Below, one piece after another: positions 39,679 to 47,763 of a DNA stretch of 64,000 nt. Numbering within the stretch: the first letter of the stretch is position 1; every line of letters starts with the position of its first letter. This stretch comes from Archangium violaceum Cb vi76 (GTDB taxonomy: Bacteria; Myxococcota; Myxococcia; Myxococcales; Myxococcaceae). The stretch spans positions 1 to 64,000 of the forward strand of contig NZ_JPMI01000177.1 in NCBI RefSeq assembly GCF_000733295.1, in the 5' to 3' direction. The notes beneath the pieces are model-generated. The model saw only the letters and a list, made by a program, of their open reading frames with translations, searched no databases and was not told where the DNA came from. Position numbers and translations under genes: made by a program.

Positions 39679-41277
39679 CTACTGCGCGCCGGTGGCGATG
39701 GGGCCCTTGCGCGAGGAGATGGAGCCATCCGCTCCGATGACGGCGCCGGTCTCGGGAAAATCCTCGTTGGTCAGGCGGCGCACGAGGGGAATGACCTCGC
39801 CCGCGGAGTCAGGCACCGGAATCCCCCTGCCCTCCTGCTTCGTGGGGAGGATGCGGCCGGAGCGGAAGCGGCCCTGGGAGTCGAGCTCGACGTCGACGAC
39901 CATGCCGAGACCCTGGGGGCCCTTGAGGTTGAAGGAGCCGTAGGTGGCGAAGTTGCCCATGGAGTAGACGATGAGGCGGTCCTTGTAGAACTCCATGGCG
40001 CGGACGACGTGGGGCCCGTGGCCGAGGACGAGGTCGGCGCCGGCGTCGATGACGGCGTGGGTGAAGAGACGCAAGTCCCCCCGGTCCTCGCCGTAGAAGA
40101 TTTCGCGGCCCTTGGGGATGTTGAGGGCCTTGGAGCCCTCGGCGCCGCCGTGGAAGGAGACGAGGACGAGATCGTGATTCTGCCGGGCCTGGCGCACGAG
40201 GGCGGTGGCGGTGGCGGTGTTGTTGAGGTGGTTGCAGGAGGGGGAGGTGTGGAAGGCGACCATGCCGATGCGCAGGCCATTGCGCTCGAGGGTGGCGATG
40301 GAGCCTGCGGGGCCGCTCCAGGGGATGCCGAGGGAGTCGAGGGTGGCCTCGGTCTCGCGGCGGCAGAGCTCGCCGAAGTCACCGGAGTGGTTGTTGGCGG
40401 TGGAGGCGAGGTCGACACCGGCCTCGACGAGGAACTTGCCGTAGCGGGTGGGGGTGCGGAAGGCGTAGCAGTTGCCACCGCGGCGGCACTTCTTGGTCTC
40501 GCCGTTGTCGCAGAGGGGGCCCTCGAGGTTGATGAAGGTGAGGTCCGCGTCGCGCAGGAGGGGGTAGACGGAGGAGAGGCTGGAGGCGCCGTCGTCTGGG
40601 GGGAGGAGGCCCTCGGGGAAGTCGGTGCCGAGCATCACGTCGCCGACGGCGCGGATGCGGACGCGGGCGTCCTTGGGAGGAGCGGCGCGGGGAGCGGACT
40701 GGGAGTCAGCCTGGGCGAGCTTCTGCTGGAGGGAGGACTGGCCGCGAGCCTGGGTGAGGGCGTCCTCGAGGTCGGGATGGTTGGGGTCGAGCTTCTGGAC
40801 GGAGGACCACTCGGTGAGGGCGTCGGACCAGCGATTGAGGACGGAGTAGGCCCAGCCGAGCTCCCAGTGGCAGTCGATGCGGGAGGGGGCGGCGCGGGTG
40901 CAGGAGGAGAAGGCGGCGATGGCGGCGGGGGCGTCCTTGGCCTTGAGGGCCTCGACGCCGCGGGCATAGAGCGAGTCCGCGGAAGCTCCCTCTCCCTCTG
41001 GGAGAGGGTTGGGGTGAGGGTCTTCGGCCGGAGCAGCGGGAGCGGCCGCCGCCGGAGCCGGAGCAGCCGCCGGAGCCGGAGCAGCCGCCGGAGCCGGAGC
41101 CGGAGCCGCGGGAGCGGAAGCGGGAGCACTGCCAGCGGAGCCCTCGTCGGCGGGCTGGGAGTGGGAGACGGACTCGGGCTCGGCGGAGGAGGGGCCGCGA
41201 GCGGTGGCGCAGCCACCGAGGGCGGAGAGCGCGAGCACGGAGAGCAGAAGAGAGCGGGAGCGCATGAGGGGGCGCAT
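39679..41277 (-). CDS. CapA-family lipoprotein with TPR and repeat-derived linker
   Basis: 532 residues from ATG 41277 (ATG 41265 is close). Lipobox L-G-G-C at Cys23 follows LLLSVLALSAL. Residues ~50-84 are a low-complexity Ala/Pro linker from an 18-bp DNA tandem repeat; 86-97 (DPHPNPLPEGEG) is a translated REP-like element; ~100-180 hold TPR-like helices (LYARGVEALKAKDAPAAIAAF, ELGWAYSVLNRWSDALTEW). The rest is the CapA/PgsA metallophosphoesterase-like domain: AVGDVMLGTDF, INLEGPLC, STANNHSGDFG, VSFHGGAEG, DLVLGHGPHVVRAMEFY, YSMGNF. CapA enzymes take part in poly-gamma-glutamate or other capsule synthesis; the polymer here is unknown. Divergent from the membrane protein gene at 41395. Confidence 0.92.
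   Translation of the reverse strand: MRPLMRSRSLLLSVLALSALGGCATARGPSSAEPESVSHSQPADEGSAGSAPASAPAAPAPAPAAAPAPAAAPAPAAAAPAAPAEDPHPNPLPEGEGASADSLYARGVEALKAKDAPAAIAAFSSCTRAAPSRIDCHWELGWAYSVLNRWSDALTEWSSVQKLDPNHPDLEDALTQARGQSSLQQKLAQADSQSAPRAAPPKDARVRIRAVGDVMLGTDFPEGLLPPDDGASSLSSVYPLLRDADLTFINLEGPLCDNGETKKCRRGGNCYAFRTPTRYGKFLVEAGVDLASTANNHSGDFGELCRRETEATLDSLGIPWSGPAGSIATLERNGLRIGMVAFHTSPSCNHLNNTATATALVRQARQNHDLVLVSFHGGAEGSKALNIPKGREIFYGEDRGDLRLFTHAVIDAGADLVLGHGPHVVRAMEFYKDRLIVYSMGNFATYGSFNLKGPQGLGMVVDVELDSQGRFRSGRILPTKQEGRGIPVPDSAGEVIPLVRRLTNEDFPETGAVIGADGSISSRKGPIATGAQ
40988..41020 (+). repeat. REP-like element inside the capA-like gene
   Basis: CCCTCTCCCTCTGGGAGAGGG plus TTGGGGTGAGGG, read leftward in frame as DPHPNPLPEGEG. 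The gene remains open through it. Confidence 0.9.
41051..41104 (+). repeat. 18-bp tandem repeat in the capA-like gene
   Basis: Three copies of GCCGGAGCCGGAGCAGCC (third ends GCCGGA) encode, on the reverse strand, an Ala-Pro-Ala-Pro-Ala-Ala type linker. It lies directly beside the REP-like element. Confidence 0.85.
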
Positions 41278-41394
41278 CTTAAAGGCGCCGGGGCCGCATC
41301 CCGAGAAATGCGTACAGGGACGTCCAGCGCTCGACGGCGGAGCAGCCGAGCGGGCTCGGGGGAAAGCCGGTAAGCGTCCTATACTGGGCGCGGT

Positions 41395-42564
41395 ATGTCC
41401 CAGCCCGCGCCCGCACTCGCTCCCCCGGCGGCCCCGACCGCTTCCGCCGTCCGTTTCGACGGCCTGTGGCTTTTCTCCCCGCGGGTGGACGTGAGCCTGC
41501 TGCTGATGCCAGCGCTGCTGACGTTCTTCTCGGCGTGGCTGGCGGGCACCACGGGCGAGGGGGTGGACGGGTACTCGCGGGCCCTGGGCCGGTGGGCGTC
41601 GCAGTACGTGCTCTTCAATGGCACGCACGTCATCCTCACCTTCCTGCTGGTGGGCGTGAGGCGCGAGCTGCTGCACACCACGCCCACGCAGGCGAGGCTG
41701 CTGGTGGGGGGCTCGGCGGGGGTGTTCGCGGTGTGCTTCGCGCTGCTGTGGTACGCGAGCCAGCACGCGCCGCAGCTCAACCTGATGGTGGCGGCGGGCA
41801 TCCACCTGTTGGCGGCGCACCACACGCTGTCGCAGGTGAAGGGCCTGTGGGCGCTGCACGGGCTGAAGGCGCGAGTGGCGGGAGTGCCCTCGTTGTCGGA
41901 GGCCGAGCGGCGGCTGCAGCGGGTGTTCGTACCGCTGGCGCTGGTGTTGATGATGGTGCGCACGCTGGCGGTGCCGATGACGAGCCGGGCGGGGGACTTC
42001 CCGCTGGTGAACGTGGGCCAGGCGGAGGGCGGGATGCTGCCGTACGGCACCACGTGGGTGCTGCTGGCGGTGTGGGGGGTGTTCGTGGGCCTGCTGGTGG
42101 CGGCGCTGCGAGGGCAGGCGGGGCCGAGCGGCCCGAGGCGGCTGTACGTGCTGGGGCACGCGGCGGTGGTGGCGGTGTACCTGGCGTGGCCGGCGTGGGG
42201 AGTCATCCTGAGCGCGGGCATCCACGGGTTGGAGTACTTCTTCCTGACGGGGCGGATGTTGGAGCCCACGGCGAGGGAGGCGGAGTCGAGGCTGCGAGGG
42301 GGAGCGGTGTGGATGGCGATGGTGGGGGTGATGCTGCCGCTCATCGTGGTGGGGGTGGCGCAGAGTCCCTTCGTGCTGCTGGTGGACGCGAGCACGGGAG
42401 GGTCGGCGACGAACTTCCTGCTGAGGCAGGAGCCGCTGTGGACGCTGGGGGTGACGGTGACGAACGCGATCGTGCTGGCGCACTATTTCGCGGACGCGTT
42501 CCTCTACCGATTCAGGATTCAAAAGGTGCGCGAGGTAACGCTGGGAAGACTGGGCCTCGCGTAG
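41395..42564 (+). CDS. Polytopic membrane protein of unknown function
   Basis: 389 residues, eight to nine membrane segments (VSLLLMPALLTFFSAWLAG, ILTFLLVGVRR, SAGVFAVCFALLWYAS, LALVLMMVRTLAV, WVLLAVWGVFVGLLVAAL, YVLGHAAVVAVYLAWPAWGV, AMVGVMLPLIVVGVAQS). Conserved-looking histidines lie at membrane edges: FNGTHVILTF, GIHLLAAHHTLSQVKG, GIHGLEYFFLTGR and VLAHYFADAFLYRF, reminiscent of di-iron or heme-binding membrane enzymes, but no family was recognised. A TATACT box ends nine bases before the ATG, so the mRNA may be nearly leaderless. A REP-like element begins at the stop codon. Confidence 0.8.
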   Translation: MSQPAPALAPPAAPTASAVRFDGLWLFSPRVDVSLLLMPALLTFFSAWLAGTTGEGVDGYSRALGRWASQYVLFNGTHVILTFLLVGVRRELLHTTPTQARLLVGGSAGVFAVCFALLWYASQHAPQLNLMVAAGIHLLAAHHTLSQVKGLWALHGLKARVAGVPSLSEAERRLQRVFVPLALVLMMVRTLAVPMTSRAGDFPLVNVGQAEGGMLPYGTTWVLLAVWGVFVGLLVAALRGQAGPSGPRRLYVLGHAAVVAVYLAWPAWGVILSAGIHGLEYFFLTGRMLEPTAREAESRLRGGAVWMAMVGVMLPLIVVGVAQSPFVLLVDASTGGSATNFLLRQEPLWTLGVTVTNAIVLAHYFADAFLYRFRIQKVREVTLGRLGLA

Positions 42565-42566
42565 AT

Positions 42567-42600
42567 CCCCTCTCCCCCTGGGAGAGGGTTAGGGTGAGGG
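42567..42600 (+). repeat. REP-like palindromic element
   Basis: CCCCTCTCCCCCTGGGAGAGGG plus TTAGGGTGAGGG, two bases after the stop of the membrane-protein gene and just before the lipoprotein gene. Confidence 0.9.
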
Positions 42601-42623
42601 TCTTCCCCCCGAGAGGAGACCTC

Positions 42624-42995
42624 ATGCGAATCGCCGCGGTCCTCACCCTGTCCGTCGCACTGTCCGCCTGCGGTCTTCCTGGCGGGGACTTCTGTACCCT
42701 CGAGGCGCGCGCCTCGGTGCAGGTGAACGTGGTGGACCCGCGAGGCAATCCGGTACGGGACGCCCGCGTCACCTTCTCGCTGAATGGAAGCGCCGAGCAA
42801 CTGGCGCTGTGCAATGGCAGCGAGCAGACGCAGGGCAACTGCGACACGTGGGTGACGGGCTACGAGCAGCCGGGCAATTACGTCGTCACGGCCACGAGCG
42901 CGGACGGCCAGCGCACCGCGAGACAATCGGTCACGGTGGGCGAGGACGAGTGCCACGTGCAAACCCAGACAGTGACGCTCACGCTGCCGGACTGA
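42624..42995 (+). CDS. Small lipoprotein with Ig-like (carboxypeptidase regulatory-type) domain
   Basis: 123 residues from ATG 42624, preceded by GAGAGGAG. Lipobox in VLTLSVALSAC. The mature domain is a single beta-sandwich of the carboxypeptidase-regulatory/Ig-like type: VQVNVVDPRGNPVRDARVTF, YVVTATSADGQRTARQSVTV, with four cysteines (CTLEA, LALCNG, GNCDTW, DECHVQ) that could form two disulfides. Probably an envelope protein of structural role. The convergent-end hairpin E2 follows 37 bases after the stop. Confidence 0.8.
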   Translation: MRIAAVLTLSVALSACGLPGGDFCTLEARASVQVNVVDPRGNPVRDARVTFSLNGSAEQLALCNGSEQTQGNCDTWVTGYEQPGNYVVTATSADGQRTARQSVTVGEDECHVQTQTVTLTLPD

Positions 42996-43031
42996 GGAGG
43001 CCGGAGAGCCGCTGCCGGGCGCGGTCTTCAC

Positions 43032-43058
43032 GAACTTGTCCAACAGTTGGACAAGTTC
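43032..43058. terminator. Hairpin element E2 of a three-member family (perfect palindrome)
   Basis: GAACTTGTCCAAC (43032-43044) and GTTGGACAAGTTC (43046-43058) are perfectly complementary around a single A. It lies between two convergent genes (stops at 42995 and 43098) and could terminate both. Confidence 0.65.
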
Positions 43059-43097
43059 ATACAACGCGTGGCCGGAAGGTCGGCAGGGGCCCCTGTG

Positions 43098-43892
43098 TCA
43101 GGGCGTGCAGTCCCCGGTGGGAGACAGGTGGTAGCCCGGGGAGCACGAGCCCGACCCGACGCACCAGCCATCCCCCCCGTCGTGCCGGCCGGGCCCGCAG
43201 GCCGAAGGGTCGAAACACCTCCCATTCGCGTCGCCCGTACTCAGCAGCCGTCCATTCAACTCCAGGCCCTTCAGGTTCACCGCCAGCTCCGCGGGAGAGG
43301 GGCTCGAGCGATAGAGACGGATGACGCGGTCCGGAAAACCCAGCCGCACGGGCTCCAGGCACACGGAGGAGGCCTGGCGCTCGGGGACCTCCTGGGGTCC
43401 GAGGTAGCTCCAGGGAGCGAAGCCCGCGGGGGAGCTGTACACCCCCTCCACGGCGTCCAGGAACCCCGGGCACGCCGAGTCCGCCGTGAGCTGCACCTCG
43501 GTGAGGCCGCCGAAGGATCCATTGCCCGCGCCGAAGACGAGCTTCAGGGGACAGGCGCCCTGGGCCAGCGACAGGGTGAGCTCGAGCCGGCTGACGCACC
43601 GGTCCTCGATGGCATCCACGTCCACCTTGTGCACGGAGCGCACGGCCACCTGGCCCCCGCCGTAGCCGATGGAAACGGGGCCCGTCTGGACGGAGCCGGA
43701 GGGCACCAGCCGGGAGACACAGGCGCCGGCTGGAGGCTCGTCCTCGGAGGGGTAGTAGCCGGGATCCACCTCGATGCCGGGGTCGAGCACCCAACATCCC
43801 GCGGTCATCACGCCCATCAGCACGGACATGGGCAGCAGCCCCTGGAGACCCGAGCGCACGATTCCTCCCAGACTACGGACATGGCTTCTCAT
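43098..43892 (-). CDS. Cysteine-rich lipoprotein of unknown function
   Basis: 264 residues from ATG 43892; in-frame starts upstream (to 43940) precede an unlikely leader. Lipobox M-T-A-G-C follows LLPMSVLMGV. The mature protein has at least eight cysteines spread through it and a beta-rich body (VQTGPVSIGYGGGQVAVRSV, RLELTLSLAQGACPLKLVFG). The C-terminus (CFDPSACGPGRHDGGDGWC, then CSPGYHLSPTGDC) is a short EGF-like or cysteine-knot segment. No family recognised. Divergent from the metallophosphoesterase lipoprotein, 33 bases apart. Confidence 0.72.
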   Translation of the reverse strand: MRSHVRSLGGIVRSGLQGLLPMSVLMGVMTAGCWVLDPGIEVDPGYYPSEDEPPAGACVSRLVPSGSVQTGPVSIGYGGGQVAVRSVHKVDVDAIEDRCVSRLELTLSLAQGACPLKLVFGAGNGSFGGLTEVQLTADSACPGFLDAVEGVYSSPAGFAPWSYLGPQEVPERQASSVCLEPVRLGFPDRVIRLYRSSPSPAELAVNLKGLELNGRLLSTGDANGRCFDPSACGPGRHDGGDGWCVGSGSCSPGYHLSPTGDCTP

Positions 43893-43925
43893 TGGATTGC
43901 GAGAACGACTCCGGAGTGGATCCCC

Positions 43926-44828
43926 ATGAGCCTGACACATCTGCCGCGCCGCGCGGGAAGCGCGGCCCTGTTGCTGAGCCTCGGCGCGTGCCAGACACCG
44001 GGAGGGGCGTCCGGAACGACGCCGGGAGGGGAGACGAGGCCCGGCCAGCCCCAGGTGCTGGTGGGAGCGGGGGACATCGCGAGCTGCGAGTCGGACCGGG
44101 ACGAGGCGACGGCGGCGATGCTGGACGGAATCGAGGGGACGGTCTTCACGCTGGGAGACAACGCCTATCCGGACGGGACGGCGGAGGACTTCCAGCGGTG
44201 CTACGCGCCGTCATGGGGGAGGCACAAGCAGCGGACGAGGCCGGTGCCGGGCAACCACGAGTACCACTCGGCGCGAGCGGGCCCGTACTTCGAGTACTTC
44301 GGCGAGGCGGCGGGCGAGCCGGGCAAGGGCTACTACAGCTACGAGCTGGGAGACTGGCACGTGGTGGCGCTCAACACGGAGCTGCCGGAGAGGGCGCGAG
44401 CGGAGCAGGAGCGGTGGCTGCGCGAGGACCTGGCGGCCCACGCGGCGCGGTGCACGCTGGCGTACATGCACCGGCCGCTGTTCAGCTCGGGGCTGGGGCG
44501 GGACAACGCGTGGGTGAAGCCGCTGTGGGAGGCGCTGTACGAAGCGGGGGCGGACGTGGTGGTGGCGGGGCACGACCATTTCTACGAGCGCTTCGCTCCG
44601 CAGACGCCCGAGGGACAGGCGGCTCCGGAGCGGGGCCTGAGGCAGTTCGTGGTGGGGACGGGAGGAATGACGGCCTACGCCTTCGGCCCGACGCTGCCGA
44701 ACAGCGAGGTACGCCAGGCGCGCACGTTCGGGTTGATGAAGCTGACGCTGGAGGACGGCGCGTACACGTGGGAATTCCTCCCGGTGGGAGGCGGCGTGCT
44801 GGACCAGGGGCGAGACACCTGCCACTGA
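43926..44828 (+). CDS. Metallophosphoesterase lipoprotein
   Basis: 300 residues from ATG 43926. Lipoprotein signal with lipobox L-G-A-C (SAALLLSLGAC). All calcineurin-like phosphoesterase motifs are present in order: GAGDIASC (D), LGDNAYPDG (GDN), PVPGNHEYH (GNHE), YMHRPLF (H), VVAGHDHFYER (GHxH). The family resembles purple-acid-phosphatase-like/alkaline phosphatase-related enzymes without a fibronectin domain. Probably an outer-membrane or periplasmic phosphatase or nuclease; substrate unknown. A REP-like element starts 15 bases after the stop. Confidence 0.93.
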   Translation: MSLTHLPRRAGSAALLLSLGACQTPGGASGTTPGGETRPGQPQVLVGAGDIASCESDRDEATAAMLDGIEGTVFTLGDNAYPDGTAEDFQRCYAPSWGRHKQRTRPVPGNHEYHSARAGPYFEYFGEAAGEPGKGYYSYELGDWHVVALNTELPERARAEQERWLREDLAAHAARCTLAYMHRPLFSSGLGRDNAWVKPLWEALYEAGADVVVAGHDHFYERFAPQTPEGQAAPERGLRQFVVGTGGMTAYAFGPTLPNSEVRQARTFGLMKLTLEDGAYTWEFLPVGGGVLDQGRDTCH

Positions 44829-44842
44829 GCGCGCGCCAATTT

Positions 44843-44876
44843 CCCCTCTCCCCCCGGGAGAGGGACGGGGTGAGGG
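44843..44876 (+). repeat. REP-like palindromic element
   Basis: CCCCTCTCCCCCCGGGAGAGGG plus ACGGGGTGAGGG, intergenic. Confidence 0.9.
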
Positions 44877-44990
44877 TGCCGGAGCCATCGGGTTGGCTCC
44901 GTGAATCCCCCGTGTCCTGGTGGGGTTGGAGCCTGACACACGATGAATACCTTGGACTCCCCTCTCCGACCCCACACCGGGAGTCCCCTC

Positions 44991-46247
44991 ATGCTGGAAA
45001 CCTCCGCCCGCACTCCACACCGGGTGCGCCTGCTCACCATGCTGCTGCTGAGTGCCCTGCTGTCCGCCCCACCGGCGCGCGCCGCGGAAGGCGCCACCCC
45101 GTTGGAGGACAACCGCCGCATCACCGAGGGCTACATCCAGCTCGCGAATGCCTTCCAGACGCTGCTCGACCCGGACTTCCAGCCCGGGGGCACGAGCGGC
45201 CTGCGCCCCAACTGGTTCGCCTTCGCCCCACACGCCTCGCAGGCGGCGGGCAAGGGCATGCTCACCACGGCGCTCGCGAGGCGCATCCTCGACGCGGCCC
45301 GGGGGCGGCCCTCGCTGTCCGTGCTGGAAGCGCTCGAGCGGGTGGGCCTCACGGGAACGGTGCGCCTGACGGTGGAGCAGCTCGCGCTGGAGCTGGTGGT
45401 GCGGGGCCTGCCCACGGACGTGGCCTCGGCGCTCGGCGCGCTCACCACGGGGATGAATGGCGAGGCGCTGGCGGATGCGCGCACGCTCACCACCACCGCG
45501 TCGCGCCTGGCCACGCTGTACTGGGGCGCACCGGGGTGGTCGCCGCTCGACAAGGCGGAGACGGTGGTGCTCACGCTGGAGCGGACGCTGCACGGGGGCA
45601 ACGTGGCCATCTTCGCGGACATCGGCGGCGCGGCGAACGCGTACCTGGCGTGGCGCCAGTCCGCCGGAGGGGTGAGCCCCGAGCGCGTGCTGTCGGAGTT
45701 TCCGCTGGCCGGCGCGAGGCCCGAGGAGGCGCGGCTCGCCTACGACTACGCGCGGACCCACGCACAGGACACCCCGAGACCCTACGCCTTCGACGTGCTC
45801 TTCCCGGGAGTGGAGGGGAGGAGCCTGGTGGTGGCGGCGTTCGCGCTGTACGAGCGGGCGCGGCTCACGGAGGAGTACACGGAGCGCGAGGCGCTCATCG
45901 CGGTGGCCAACAACTACCTGGCCTGGAGGGAGCAGCACGACGCGGTGCAGGGAGCCTTCGCGCCGGCGGAAGCACAGACGGACGAGGTGTCACGCCCGGA
46001 GGTGATGAGGATGATGACACCGATGCTCGTGGTGCACTTCGGCACACTGAAGTGGACGCTGGCGGACTACGCGTATGCCCATGAGGACCGGGACGGCAAT
46101 CCCATGACTTCACAGCCGACGGAGTATGTCTGGGCGACGTTCTGGGATCGCTGGCCGCCGATCCTCGATTCCTTCGAGAAGGGCTACGCGGAGTCCACGG
46201 CGCTGTGGGTGATGCCGGAGCCACTGGAAGACCCGACGGCGGGATGA
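44991..46247 (+). CDS. Secreted or periplasmic helical protein of unknown function
   Basis: 418 residues from ATG 44991, with CGGGAG seven bases upstream; ATG 44943 is an alternative. A signal peptide (LLTMLLLSALLSAPPARAA) precedes an almost entirely helical protein: EDNRRITEGYIQLANAFQTLL, PHASQAAGKGMLTTALARRIL, LTLERTLHGGNVAIFADIGG, EEYTEREALIAVANNYLAWREQHDAV read as EEYTEREALIAVAN and NYLAWREQHDAV. The C-terminal half repeats ideas of the first (helical, EYVWATFWDRWPPIL). No cysteine pattern, lipobox or motif gives a function. From memory similar ~400-residue proteins occur in myxobacteria and actinobacteria. Confidence 0.72.
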   Translation: MLETSARTPHRVRLLTMLLLSALLSAPPARAAEGATPLEDNRRITEGYIQLANAFQTLLDPDFQPGGTSGLRPNWFAFAPHASQAAGKGMLTTALARRILDAARGRPSLSVLEALERVGLTGTVRLTVEQLALELVVRGLPTDVASALGALTTGMNGEALADARTLTTTASRLATLYWGAPGWSPLDKAETVVLTLERTLHGGNVAIFADIGGAANAYLAWRQSAGGVSPERVLSEFPLAGARPEEARLAYDYARTHAQDTPRPYAFDVLFPGVEGRSLVVAAFALYERARLTEEYTEREALIAVANNYLAWREQHDAVQGAFAPAEAQTDEVSRPEVMRMMTPMLVVHFGTLKWTLADYAYAHEDRDGNPMTSQPTEYVWATFWDRWPPILDSFEKGYAESTALWVMPEPLEDPTAG

Positions 46248-46452
46248 AACGGATTCATGAGCCGCACAGGGGCTGCGAATCCATCCACCTCGAGCGGAAA
46301 GGCATGGGGTGATTGGAAGCGGAATGGAGTGTTGAGGGGCATGAAAGCGTTCGTCTAGCCTGGGAGCCGTTCAGCGCGTTCGCCACCCACCAACGGACAT
46401 GGGCCACCAGCCGCGGGGAAGGAGACGAGGCTCTCCGCGCTGGGAGGAGCCG

Positions 46453-47763
46453 ATGACGGTGCGGAAGAACGCGGTGGAGCGGCGGCTGGAGTTGCTACAC
46501 GACCAGTGGATGGAGTTCGCCCAACTGCCCGAGGCGCGCCTGCTGCGCTGGTTGGTGGAGCCGGACGAGGTGCGGATGGTGGAAGCCTTCCTGGAGAAGG
46601 AGGGCGATGAGCGGATGGGGGAGTGCCCGGACCTCTTCCTGCGCCTGGACGAGCCCTTCGACGAGCCGGAGCGGTACGGGTACGCGCTGCGCGAGGCCCT
46701 GGTGCGGATGGAGGAGGAGAGCCGCGCCGGGCTGGAGGAGGAGGGGCTGTCGGGCTGGAAGTGCCCGCCGGTGAAGGAGGGAGAGACGGACGTGGAGGCC
46801 TTCCTCGCGGCGTGTGACTGGCTGCGAAGCCACTACGAGAGCCTGTGCGAGCACCTGGTGGTGGTGCTGCTGCCGGCGCAGGGGACGGATGCGAGCGCCT
46901 GGCTGAAGTGGCTGGGGAGCGCGGTGGAGAAGGCGCGGTCCGCGCACGTGCGCCTGGTGGTGCTGGACGACGTGAGGACGCGGGTGTTGGAGCCGTTGGC
47001 GGAGACACGGCCCGACAAGGTGGTGACGATACCGGCGAAGCTGGAGATGGGACGGGCGCTGGAGGAGCTGTCACAGGAGGCCGGCAACCTGGAGAGCCCC
47101 GGAGGGCAGTTCCGGGAGCTCTTCGTGCGCCTGGGCAACGCGGCGGCGAAGAGGGACGTGGAGAGGGCGCGGACGTTGGGGGCCCAGGCGGTGGCCGTGG
47201 CGGCCGGCCAGGGGCTGTACGAGCTGGTGGTGGCGGCACACTTCGCGGTGGGCGGAGCGCTGCTGGGGGCGGGGCGGCCCCGGGAGGCGCTCGAGCAGTA
47301 CCAGCAGGCGGAAGCAGCGGCCGGGGAGTCCGCGGCGAAGGGACAGCCCCAGGGCGCGCAGCTCCGGCTGAGCTCGCGCATGGCACAGGGAGCCGCGCGG
47401 GTGACGGCCCAGGAGTACGCCGAGGCGGCGGCGCTGTACGAGGAAACGGCGCCCCTGGCGAGCGAGCTGAAGGACGCGCGCATGGAGCTGGAGTGCTGGC
47501 GGATGGCGAGCTGGTGCCGCGAGGTGACGAAGGAGGTGGAGCGGGCGTGGGAGCACGGCCAGCGCGCGTGGGAGGTGGGCCGGGCCATGGACGCGGGGAC
47601 GCGGGAGACCTCGACGCTGCCCTACATGGCGGAGGCGCTGGTGCGGCTGAGCCACGAGCGGCAGGGGGCGCAGGCGGCGCGGGCCATGGAGTCGGAGGTG
47701 GAGTCGATCCTGGGAAGTGATTGGCGGCCGGAGGCTCCGGCCGCGGGAGGGCAGCCGCGATGA
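46453..47763 (+). CDS. TPR-containing partner protein of the Rhs effector
   Basis: 436 residues from ATG 46453, preceded by GGGAGGAG. The N-terminal half contains conserved charged helices (ERRLELLHDQWMEFA, LRLDEPFDEPERYGYALREAL) and an alpha/beta core (LVVVLLPAQGTDASAWLKWL, RLVVLDDVRTRVLEPL). The C-terminal half is a TPR array (YELVVAAHFAVGGALLGAGR, EALEQYQQAEAAAG, AQEYAEAAALYEETAPLASE). The stop overlaps the rhs start (ATGA at 47760-47763), giving 1:1 coupling. In other bacteria a chaperone or adaptor gene precedes PAAR-Rhs effectors of the type VI secretion system; this protein is inferred to play that role. It has no DUF1795-like (EagR) features that I can see. Confidence 0.75.
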   Translation: MTVRKNAVERRLELLHDQWMEFAQLPEARLLRWLVEPDEVRMVEAFLEKEGDERMGECPDLFLRLDEPFDEPERYGYALREALVRMEEESRAGLEEEGLSGWKCPPVKEGETDVEAFLAACDWLRSHYESLCEHLVVVLLPAQGTDASAWLKWLGSAVEKARSAHVRLVVLDDVRTRVLEPLAETRPDKVVTIPAKLEMGRALEELSQEAGNLESPGGQFRELFVRLGNAAAKRDVERARTLGAQAVAVAAGQGLYELVVAAHFAVGGALLGAGRPREALEQYQQAEAAAGESAAKGQPQGAQLRLSSRMAQGAARVTAQEYAEAAALYEETAPLASELKDARMELECWRMASWCREVTKEVERAWEHGQRAWEVGRAMDAGTRETSTLPYMAEALVRLSHERQGAQAARAMESEVESILGSDWRPEAPAAGGQPR

